Positions 1-5,899 of a stretch of 7,790 bases of DNA are shown here, piece by piece. Position 1 is the first letter of the stretch; each line of letters begins with the position of its first letter. A program made the position numbers and the translations under genes. The DNA lies in NCBI GenBank assembly GCA_043101605.1, contig JBICIG010000076.1, positions 1 through 7,790 on the forward strand, given 5' to 3'. The DNA comes from JBICIG01 sp043101605 (GTDB lineage: Bacteria; Planctomycetota; Phycisphaerae; Phycisphaerales; UBA1924). The notes beneath the pieces were generated by a model. That model was not told where the DNA came from. It saw only the letters and a program-made list of their open reading frames with translations, and made no database searches.

Positions 1-17
1 GTGTGCTCTTCCGATCT
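1..17 (-). other. Residual Illumina TruSeq adapter (non-genomic)
   Basis: Read on the minus strand, these bases are AGATCGGAAGAGCACAC, the beginning of the standard TruSeq read-through adapter. On the plus strand they match the 3' end of the indexed adapter primer, which ends in GCTCTTCCGATCT. All 17 bases match and they sit exactly at the sequence edge, as expected for an untrimmed read end. They should be masked. The plus-strand reading frame that begins with GTG at base 1 is an artefact of this adapter. The minus-strand gene at this edge stays open through the adapter, so its last apparent residues (E-I-G-R-A-H) are not real. Confidence 0.96.
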
Positions 18-405
18 CGAAGGTGCGGTGGGCGTCGTCGGCGCGGAACGCCTGGACATACGCCATGCCCAGCGACTCAAGAACGAAATAGTTGGTCGGG
101 GCGGCGTCGCGGGCGGCTTCCATGTGCCCGAGGCCGTCCTCGAGCCGGTTGTTGAGCACCAGCGCCTGACCGGCCTGGAGGCGGTAGGGCCAGTGGTCCG
201 GGCGGAGTTCGGCGGCTTTGAGAGCCGCGTCGAGCGCGCCGGCGCGATCGCCCCTCTGCACGCGGATGTTCGCCAGGGCCGACCACGCGGGATGGGCGCG
301 CGCATCGAGCGCGACGGCTCGCTCGAAGAGGGACTCGGCCTGGGCGAACGCGCCGCGGGCGAGGTCGGCGTTGCCCATTTGAATGAGGGTCTTGGGGTCG
401 TTCAT
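18..405 (-). CDS. TPR protein, N-terminal part; possibly a second sulfotransferase
   Basis: This gene is cut by the left edge; 129 native residues are present before the adapter. It starts MNDPKTLIQMGNADLARGAF and ends in AHRTF. The visible part is all helical tetratricopeptide repeats: about residues 5-36 (GNADLARGAFAQAESLFERA), 39-70 (WSALANIRVQRGDRAGALDA) and 73-104, each with the TPR pattern of small and aromatic positions and a closing Pro near the end. There is no signal peptide, so it is probably cytoplasmic. The ATG overlaps the TGA of the upstream sulfotransferase gene in an ATGA, with no clear Shine-Dalgarno, which suggests translational coupling. The N-terminus resembles the TPR region of that upstream protein (PDHWPYRLQAGQAL against PDNPDYRFQLGMGY). 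By inference it may be a tandem paralogue with a sulfotransferase domain beyond the edge; only the TPR part is proven. Confidence 0.85.
402..405 (-). other. ATGA stop/start overlap
   Basis: On the minus strand the TGA that ends the sulfotransferase frame (404-402) shares two bases with the ATG of the next TPR gene (405-403). This 4-base overlap is typical of translationally coupled genes in one operon and supports the start chosen for the partial gene. Confidence 0.85.
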
Positions 406-2138
406 GCGTTCGGGGTGGGCTCGTAGGCGTAGGTCTCGATGAACGGACGGAGATGGTGATCGACGGCCCGGACGGGCCCGAGATAGTTGCGCCAGCGTTG
501 GCGCGAGGTCTTGTAGATCCCCTCGGTGACGCCCTTGTAGCTGGGCGTGTTGACCACGCCCGAACGGGCCTTCTTGGAGTAGTCGAGCACGGCAGGGTCC
601 CAGGGGAGATCGAGGAAGTCGATCATCGTGCGCGCGCACGACTCGAGGTCTTCCACCAGTTCCTCGTAACGGATCTCGAGCCAGCGGAAGTCGATCTGCC
701 GCTTGTACTGCTCCCAGAGCCCGAGCGACTGCGCGTACAGGCGCGCGGCTCCCTCGAGCGTGTCGAAATGGACGACCGCGGCGTTGGGGCGGAACTGCTG
801 AAAGACGCAGCTCAGGCAGCAGTCGCGCGGGTCGCGCAGCGCCATGATCATCCGCGACCGGGGGAAGATCCGTCGCACCAGCGGGACATGGATCAGGTCG
901 AGGGGCATCTTGATGAGCAGGCGCTGCGCGTCGAGCGTGTCGGCGGGGAAGTCCTGCTCGACGCCCTGCCAGAAGCCCTGCTCGAGCGCACGCGCCTGCT
1001 CCTCGGTGAGCTGGGCGAGACCCGCGGGGTAGCGCCCGCCGAGGAGTTGGCGGGCGTGGCCCATCATGCGGTGCATGTAGGGGGGCTCGGGGGCGGCGAC
1101 GAGCGCGGGGTGCGAGCCAAGGATCTGCTCGGCGAGCGTGGTGCCCGAGCGCGGGAAGCCCACGAAGAAGAACGGCGCGGGGCGGAGCGTGTCGCGCTCG
1201 GCGGGCCAGGTCGCGGTTTCGGCGCGCCAGTCGGTGGCGGCAAGGGAGTCGATGAGCTGGGGGTAGGCGGCGCGATCGACGAAGCGAGCCCGCCCCGAGG
1301 CCCAGGCGCGGTTGCCCTGCGTGAAGCTCTCGAACGCGGCGTCGTGCTCGCCCAGCGCGTCGAGCACATGCCCGAGCTCGAAGGCGAGGTCGATGAACAT
1401 CTTGCCGGTCGGGGCGAGGCGCATCGCGTGGTCGAGACGGGCGCGCGCCGAGGCGAAGTCCTTGTCGCGGCGTTCGAGTTTGGCGAGTTCGAGGTTGGCC
1501 TCGATCGAGTCCGGGGCGATCGCGATGGCGTGCTCCATGACGGCGCGGGCGTCGTCGAGCCGGTTCATGCGCTCGTAGACGCGCGACTTGAGCGCCTGGA
1601 GGGGGATGTAAGCGGGGTGGGCGGCGATGGCCTTGTCGAGTTCGGCGAGGCAGGGCTCCCAGCGGCGGGCCGAGAAGTACATGCCGCAGAGCGCGACCGC
1701 GGCTTCGGGCTCGCCGGGCATCGCGTCGCGCAGGGCGTGCAGGGCTTCGAGGGCGAGGTCGTGCTGGCGGGCGTTGCGGAGGATCGCGGCCATGCGCTCG
1801 AGTTCGCGCGGGGTGCGGGCGTGCCCGGCGATCGCGGCGCGGACGGCCGACTCACCTTCATCGGTGCGGCCGACGGTCAGGTAGCCCATGCCGAGTTGGA
1901 ACCGGTAGTCGGGGTTGTCCGGGGCGAGGGAGGCGGCCCGCTCGAGGAGTTCGACCGCTTGGCGGGGGTGACCGGCCTGGCCTGTCGCGTGGGCGAGCAG
2001 GGCGATCGCGGCGTGGTGGTCGGGGTGGGCGGCGAGGACCTTCTGGGCGAGGGCGGCGGCGGGCGCGGCGCGTCCCTGTTCGAGCAGGGCCGACGCCTGC
2101 GCAAGCATGGACTGGGGGTTCGGTGGCCCGGGAGTCAT
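402..2138 (-). CDS. TPR-repeat sulfotransferase (Sulfotransfer_3-like)
   Basis: A complete 578-residue protein. It should move a sulfuryl group from PAPS to an unknown acceptor and release PAP. Residues about 10-280 are TPR repeats (clear units near 43-75, 146-176, 178-210 and 212-244), probably for acceptor or partner binding. The C-terminal half is a sulfotransferase domain. VGFPRSGTTL (326-335) is the 5'-phosphosulfate loop. E351 in APEPP lies where tyrosylprotein sulfotransferases place their catalytic Glu. RDPRD (435-439) with S443 is the 3'-phosphate motif. IRYEELVEDL (489-498) and SRQRWRNY (545-552) are typical later motifs. There is no signal peptide or membrane segment. The start at 2138 has no obvious ribosome binding site and M11 (2108) is an alternative. 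It lies 36 bp behind the DUF1028 gene and overlaps the next TPR gene, so it is probably mid-operon. The family is confident; the substrate is unknown. Confidence 0.93.
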   Translation of the reverse strand: MTPGPPNPQSMLAQASALLEQGRAAPAAALAQKVLAAHPDHHAAIALLAHATGQAGHPRQAVELLERAASLAPDNPDYRFQLGMGYLTVGRTDEGESAVRAAIAGHARTPRELERMAAILRNARQHDLALEALHALRDAMPGEPEAAVALCGMYFSARRWEPCLAELDKAIAAHPAYIPLQALKSRVYERMNRLDDARAVMEHAIAIAPDSIEANLELAKLERRDKDFASARARLDHAMRLAPTGKMFIDLAFELGHVLDALGEHDAAFESFTQGNRAWASGRARFVDRAAYPQLIDSLAATDWRAETATWPAERDTLRPAPFFFVGFPRSGTTLAEQILGSHPALVAAPEPPYMHRMMGHARQLLGGRYPAGLAQLTEEQARALEQGFWQGVEQDFPADTLDAQRLLIKMPLDLIHVPLVRRIFPRSRMIMALRDPRDCCLSCVFQQFRPNAAVVHFDTLEGAARLYAQSLGLWEQYKRQIDFRWLEIRYEELVEDLESCARTMIDFLDLPWDPAVLDYSKKARSGVVNTPSYKGVTEGIYKTSRQRWRNYLGPVRAVDHHLRPFIETYAYEPTPNA

Positions 2139-2174
2139 CGGACAAGCATTGCACGCCCGGGCGGAGAACGCCAG

Positions 2175-4559
2175 TCACCCGCCGGTGCGGACGCCCTCGT
2201 AGAGATCGAGGAAGAAGAAGAAGTCGTCGGAATCGAGGATGCCGTCGCCGTTGAGGTCGGCGCGGGGGTCGCCGGCGACGAAGGCGTCGAGGTAGGCGAG
2301 GAAGTCGGCGGGGTCGACGACCCCGTCGCCGTTGAAGTCGGCCGACGCGGCGACGAAGCGGAGGGTGGGGTTGGGCATGAGAACGACGCCGCGGATCCCG
2401 TCGTCGAGGCGGACGAGGTACTCGTCGGTTCCGACGCGGGTGCCGGCGGTGATGGTGACGGCGAGGCGCCCGTTGCCGAGATCGTCGATCGCGGTGACGG
2501 CACCGATGCCGTCGGACCCGGGCGCGTGGAAGACCTCGGCGGAGACGGGGATCGAGACGGTGCTGTCGGTCCAGTCGCGCAGGTCGATGGTCAGGACGGT
2601 GGTGCTGGTGCCGTCGGCAGGGAGGCGGTCGGCGGCGAAGGACTTCTCGGTGGTGACCGCGTCGGGGCGGTTGACGAGGTCGGTGCGCCAGGCGTCGAAG
2701 GAATCGCGGAGGGTGAGGACGGGGTCGGGGTCGGCCTTGACGGTGAAGGGGACATTGAAGGTCATGAAGTAGTCGCCGGTGGCCTGTCCGCCCGAGACGG
2801 GGAAGCGCGGGCCGGCGTTGACGCGGCCGTTGTTGGTGTTGACGGTGATGCCCGCGCCGGCATCGTAGTTGACGAGGTCGCCGAGCCCGTCGGCGTTGAG
2901 GTCGAAGAGCGTGAACGAGCGCCCGCCGGTCGGGTGGGCGTCGTCGCCCTGGGAGAAGGTTCGGCCCGGGTTGGCGGTCCATGTGCGGGTGGGTTCGCCG
3001 GGTCGGGCGAGGATCGCCAGATCGGGGAGGTTGTCCTCGTTGAGATGTCCGACGCGGACCTGTCGGGCCTGGCCGGCGGCGGGGAGATCGACGCGCGAGA
3101 AGCCGGTGGCGGTGTTGAAGAGCACGGCGACGCTGTTGTCGTCGCGGTTGGCGACGGCGAGGTCTTCGCGGCCGTCCTGATCAAAATCGGCGCTGGCGAC
3201 GGTGCGGGCGGCGTTGCCGACGGGGATGGAAGTGGTGCGGATGAGCCCGCCCCCGCCGTCGGACTGGAAGATCGCGACGGCGTTCTCGCTTGAGAGGGAG
3301 ACGGCCAGGTCGGGGCGGGGGCGGCCCGGCTGCTGGTAGGTCGCGATGCCGAAGGCCTGTCCGCCGGTGTCGAAGGGGACGGCCTGGATGAGTCCGCCGA
3401 GCCCGTCGGAGAGGAGCAGGTTGATCTCGCCGCCGGTAGCGTTGGCACCGACGATCGCCGCGTCGAGGATGTTGTCGGAGTTGAGGTCGAGCAGGGCGAC
3501 CTGCTGGGGGGCGGTGTCGAAGGTGAAGGTCTGGGGGGTGTCGAACTGGTTGTTGCCGAGCCCGGGGAGGAACATCGCCGAGAGCCCGGCGGGGCTGGTG
3601 ATGAGCAGGTCGTCGATGCCGTCGCCGGTGAGGTCGCCCCTGGTGATGCCGCCGGCGCGGGCGGGGAGGCTGGTGATCAGTTGCGGCTCGCCGAGCACGA
3701 TGAGCCCGTTGGGGAGCGATCGGTTGGGGACGAGCCAGAGGTTGTCGTTGCCGATGACGAGCAGGTCGCGGATCGCGGCGGGATCGAGGAGTGGCGCGTC
3801 GGCGAGGACGGCGTCGATGGCGGCGGGCTCGAGGTCGTAGTTGGCCAGAGCGCCGTTGGCGTCGCCGGCGCGGGCGATGAGCATGTAGCCGATGTCGGCG
3901 GACTTGTCGTTGAGGGGGTCGAAGCCGGCGGGGGGAGAGCCACAGGAATCGGCGGGCCCGGTCAGGCAGGAGCAGCGTCCGTCGCCGCCGAAGACCTGGG
4001 CGGCTTCCATGCCGGCCATGAGCTTCTCGGCGAGGTCGCCCGGGGTGCTGATCATGGCGTCGACGGCTTCATCGACGACGGGCGAGCCGGTGAGGATGTT
4101 GCCCTGGACGGCGTAGATGATGGTGCCGGTCTGGCCGGCGTGGGTGTACTCGAAGCTTCCGGTGACGCCGCCGGCCCAGTCGGAAGCGCCCGCGCCGGTG
4201 AAAGTGAGGGTGTCCGGGGCGAGGTCGGCCATGCCGTATTGGCGCGACTGGTGGGCAAGATCGCGTGCGGCGAGCCCGGCAAGGATGTCGTTGAGGGATG
4301 CGCCGGTCGCGATGCCGTCGCGGATGAACTGGCGGTTGAGCCCGGTGCTGTCGACGGCGGACTGGGCGGTGGCGGCGCCGACGCCGGTGATGAGCACGGG
4401 GGTGTTGGCGCGGAGGTCGAAGCCGGTGAGGCAGGTGGCGCTGCCGACGGCGATCTCGCCGGTGCGGGTATCGATGAGGATGATCGACCAGGTGGCGCTG
4501 GCGTGCGACGCGGCAAGGCCGGCGGTGGCGACGATGGCGGCGGGCAGGAAGCGGGGCAT
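2175..4559 (-). CDS. Secreted DUF1028 / FG-GAP propeller / dockerin protein
   Basis: A 794-residue exported protein; function unknown. Domains in order: signal peptide 1-22 (MPRFLPAAIVATAGLAASHA, cleavage after A20-S21-A22); DUF1028 domain about 23-237, with TWSIILIDTRTGEIAVGS, GVGAATAQS, QYGMADL, FTGAGASDWAG, YAVQGNIL and LMAGMEAAQVFGGDGR; six FG-GAP/VCBS-type repeats at roughly 49-residue steps (near 305, 354, 404, 454, 502 and 549) with Ca-loop-like DLTGDGIDD, DFDQDGRED and DLNADGLGD; a beta-rich Ig-like segment about 595-735; and two dockerin EF-hand-like repeats, 741-764 (DFNGDGVVDPADFLAYLDAF) and 768-787. It ends VRTGG and lacks the terminal Gly-Cys. All four cysteines (43, 196, 198, 206) are in the DUF1028 part, so disulfides are possible. 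The start at 4559 is preferred over 4616 because AGGAG lies 7 bases upstream and the signal peptide then begins at the N-terminus. DUF1028 is, to my knowledge, an Ntn-hydrolase-like family without a settled reaction. Confidence 0.92.
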   Translation of the reverse strand: MPRFLPAAIVATAGLAASHASATWSIILIDTRTGEIAVGSATCLTGFDLRANTPVLITGVGAATAQSAVDSTGLNRQFIRDGIATGASLNDILAGLAARDLAHQSRQYGMADLAPDTLTFTGAGASDWAGGVTGSFEYTHAGQTGTIIYAVQGNILTGSPVVDEAVDAMISTPGDLAEKLMAGMEAAQVFGGDGRCSCLTGPADSCGSPPAGFDPLNDKSADIGYMLIARAGDANGALANYDLEPAAIDAVLADAPLLDPAAIRDLLVIGNDNLWLVPNRSLPNGLIVLGEPQLITSLPARAGGITRGDLTGDGIDDLLITSPAGLSAMFLPGLGNNQFDTPQTFTFDTAPQQVALLDLNSDNILDAAIVGANATGGEINLLLSDGLGGLIQAVPFDTGGQAFGIATYQQPGRPRPDLAVSLSSENAVAIFQSDGGGGLIRTTSIPVGNAARTVASADFDQDGREDLAVANRDDNSVAVLFNTATGFSRVDLPAAGQARQVRVGHLNEDNLPDLAILARPGEPTRTWTANPGRTFSQGDDAHPTGGRSFTLFDLNADGLGDLVNYDAGAGITVNTNNGRVNAGPRFPVSGGQATGDYFMTFNVPFTVKADPDPVLTLRDSFDAWRTDLVNRPDAVTTEKSFAADRLPADGTSTTVLTIDLRDWTDSTVSIPVSAEVFHAPGSDGIGAVTAIDDLGNGRLAVTITAGTRVGTDEYLVRLDDGIRGVVLMPNPTLRFVAASADFNGDGVVDPADFLAYLDAFVAGDPRADLNGDGILDSDDFFFFLDLYEGVRTGG

Positions 4560-4566
4560 CTGCGGG

Positions 4567-4571
4567 CTCCT
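4567..4571 (-). promoter_or_regulatory. Ribosome binding site that fixes the 4559 start
   Basis: The minus strand reads GAGAGGAG, then 7 bases, then the ATG at 4559. The AGGAG core decides between this ATG and the in-frame upstream start at 4616, which would put 19 non-hydrophobic residues in front of the signal peptide. Confidence 0.8.
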
Positions 4572-4614
4572 CTCGGTCGGGTGAGCGGCGTGGTCGAGCG
4601 CGGCCGCTGCACTC

Positions 4615-4643
4615 AAGATACCCCGCGACGCGCGTGAGACGAA
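4615..4643 (-). promoter_or_regulatory. Weak candidate promoter for the DUF1028-protein operon
   Basis: On the minus strand TATCTT (4620-4615) resembles a -10 box. A poor -35 candidate, TTCGTC (4643-4638), lies 17 bases upstream. Transcription would start near 4608, giving a leader of about 50 bases. Only the -10 is reasonable, and this rests on sigma70-like consensus alone. Confidence 0.22.
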
Positions 4644-4731
4644 CGCGATTCGACGCGGAGCGAGCGACTCCCGGGGAGGTCCCCGGCGGTTCTCGGGCCA
4701 GGCGGAACGGCGGGTGGCGCGGGCGTGGCCC

Positions 4732-4737
4732 TAGACT
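4732..4737 (+). promoter_or_regulatory. Candidate -10 box for the nucleotidase gene
   Basis: TAGACT stands out as an AT-containing hexamer in an otherwise extremely GC-rich leader, 53 bases before the ATG at 4791. No convincing -35 box lies 16-18 bases upstream. The call is tentative. Confidence 0.25.
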
Positions 4738-4778
4738 CCGGCCCGCGGCGGGAACGACCCGCGGCGGGTTCGAGCGGG

Positions 4779-4784
4779 AAGGAG
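4779..4784 (+). promoter_or_regulatory. Ribosome binding site that fixes the 4791 start
   Basis: AAGGAG lies 6 bases before the ATG at 4791. It selects this start over an in-frame GTG at 4725, whose extra 22 residues (beginning with ALDSGPRRERP) look like translated leader and match nothing expected of the family. Confidence 0.85.
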
Positions 4785-4790
4785 ACGCGG

Positions 4791-5804
4791 ATGTCCGATC
4801 ATGCGAAGTTGCTGGCGGCGGGAAGGGAGGCGGTCGCTCTGGCGAGCGGCGTGTGCCGACAGGTGCAGCGGGCGCTCGAGGAAGTGCGCGCGATCACCAA
4901 GGACGACAAGAGCCCCGTGACCGTCGCGGACTTCGCGTCGCAGGCGATTGTCGGGCGGATCCTGCGTGAGAGGCTCGGGGGCGGGGTGGTGCTGGTGGGC
5001 GAGGAGGACTCGGCGTTCCTGCGCGAGCCCGACCACGCGGCACACCTGGGCGCGACCATCGATGCCGTGCGCGAGGTGTGGGACGATGCGAGCGAGTCGG
5101 ATGTGCTTTCGGCGATCGATGTGGGCAACGGGTCTCCCAACCACTCGGGCTTCTGGACGCTGGACCCGATCGATGGGACCAAGGGCTTCCTGCGCGGGCA
5201 GCAGTACGCGGTGAGCCTGGCGTACATCGAGCACGGCGAGGTGGTGGTGGGCGTGCTGGGGTGCCCGAACCTGCCGCGCGACTTCTCCGAGCCGCTGGAT
5301 GTGCCCGACGACCACGGGTGCCTCTACTTCACGATGCGGGGCGAGGGGGTGTGGGAGGTTCCGGTCGACGACGCGGCCGACAAGCCGGTGCATATCAAGC
5401 GGCTCGACCACGCCGAGGGCGAGCCGATCTGCGTGTGCGCCTCGGTGGAGAAGGCGCACAGCAATGTCAGCGACACCGATCGGATCTTGGAACTCATCGG
5501 CGAGGCGGGCGAGCCGGTGCGGCTGGACAGCCAGGCGAAGTACGCGGTGGTGGCGCGCGGGCAGGCCGATGCGTACCTTCGGCTGCCGACGCGGAAGGAC
5601 TATGTCGAGCGCATCTGGGACCACGCCGCGGGGGCGCTGATCGCCAGCGAAGCGGGGGCGAGCGTGACCGACATCTTCGGGCGGCAGCTCGACTTCTCAC
5701 GCGGGAAGGGGCTGGAGAAGAACAGCGGGATCGTGTGCGCCCCGCCGCGCGTGCACGGGCTGATGATCGGCGCGATCGAGCAACTGGGGATCGGGCGCGG
5801 CTGA
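4791..5804 (+). CDS. 3'(2'),5'-bisphosphate nucleotidase (CysQ/HAL2 type)
   Basis: A 337-residue cytoplasmic phosphatase of the inositol-monophosphatase superfamily. It should remove the 3'-phosphate from PAP (and PAPS), giving AMP (or APS). The metal-site motifs are all present: SPVTVADFASQ with D47; VGEEDS (69-74) with E71/E72; DPIDGTKGFLRG (125-136) with D125 and D128; and WDHAAG (276-281) with D277, followed by LDFSRG (300-305). The run of FLRG after DPIDGTKG and the late LDFSRG favour the HAL2/SAL1-like bisphosphate nucleotidase branch over inositol monophosphatase proper. Length fits that branch. The start at 4791 is fixed by AAGGAG 6 bases upstream. It diverges from the DUF1028 operon and converges on the next gene. 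The nearby PAPS-using sulfotransferase makes PAP recycling a sensible role. Lithium or sodium sensitivity, known for relatives, cannot be read from the sequence. Confidence 0.93.
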   Translation: MSDHAKLLAAGREAVALASGVCRQVQRALEEVRAITKDDKSPVTVADFASQAIVGRILRERLGGGVVLVGEEDSAFLREPDHAAHLGATIDAVREVWDDASESDVLSAIDVGNGSPNHSGFWTLDPIDGTKGFLRGQQYAVSLAYIEHGEVVVGVLGCPNLPRDFSEPLDVPDDHGCLYFTMRGEGVWEVPVDDAADKPVHIKRLDHAEGEPICVCASVEKAHSNVSDTDRILELIGEAGEPVRLDSQAKYAVVARGQADAYLRLPTRKDYVERIWDHAAGALIASEAGASVTDIFGRQLDFSRGKGLEKNSGIVCAPPRVHGLMIGAIEQLGIGRG

Positions 5805-5807
5805 GAC

Positions 5808-5832
5808 GTCGGCGAGACCCGTCGGCGAGACC
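5808..5832 (+). repeat. Short tandem repeat after the nucleotidase gene
   Basis: GTCGGCGAGACC occurs twice (5808-5819 and 5821-5832) with one base between, just after the stop codon and before the terminator hairpin. It is probably a local slippage duplication; no function is evident. Confidence 0.75.
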
Positions 5833-5841
5833 AAGATGAAC

Positions 5842-5874
5842 AACGCCCCGGTCCGGTGCCGGGGCGTTTGTGTT
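5842..5874 (+). terminator. GC-rich hairpin terminator in the convergent gap
   Basis: AACGCCCCGG (5842-5851) pairs perfectly with CCGGGGCGTT (5859-5868) around a 7-base loop, followed by TGTGTT. The 10-bp stem is strong and the T tract is poor but present on the plus strand. It sits 37 bases past the nucleotidase stop. The convergent propeller gene ends at 5900, so the stem could also stop minus-strand transcripts, although no T tract follows it on that strand. Confidence 0.75.
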
Positions 5875-5899
5875 GATGGCGGGAGACGCGGCGGCGGGC

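Noticed and set aside
1..426. A plus-strand open frame starting with GTG at base 1
   Set aside because: Its start lies in adapter sequence, and it is the complement of the TPR gene, whose translation shows clear repeats.
2139..2174. A terminator or promoter between the DUF1028 gene and the sulfotransferase gene
   Set aside because: The 36-bp gap has no hairpin followed by T residues and no promoter-like pair, so co-transcription is the simpler reading.
1858..2982. A 374-codon minus-strand frame rich in Arg and Pro
   Set aside because: It overlaps two real genes in another frame and has the R/P/H-rich composition of a frame-shifted high-GC shadow.
453..3293. A 946-codon plus-strand open frame opposite the sulfotransferase and DUF1028-protein genes
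   Set aside because: It is antisense to two well-supported genes, spans the gap between them, and its protein is a low-complexity run of G, E, V, D and A. High GC in third positions removes stop codons from the complementary frame, which explains its length.
4731..5624. A 297-codon minus-strand frame opposite the nucleotidase
   Set aside because: It is antisense to an intact enzyme gene with all metal-site motifs, and its own translation shows no recognisable motif.
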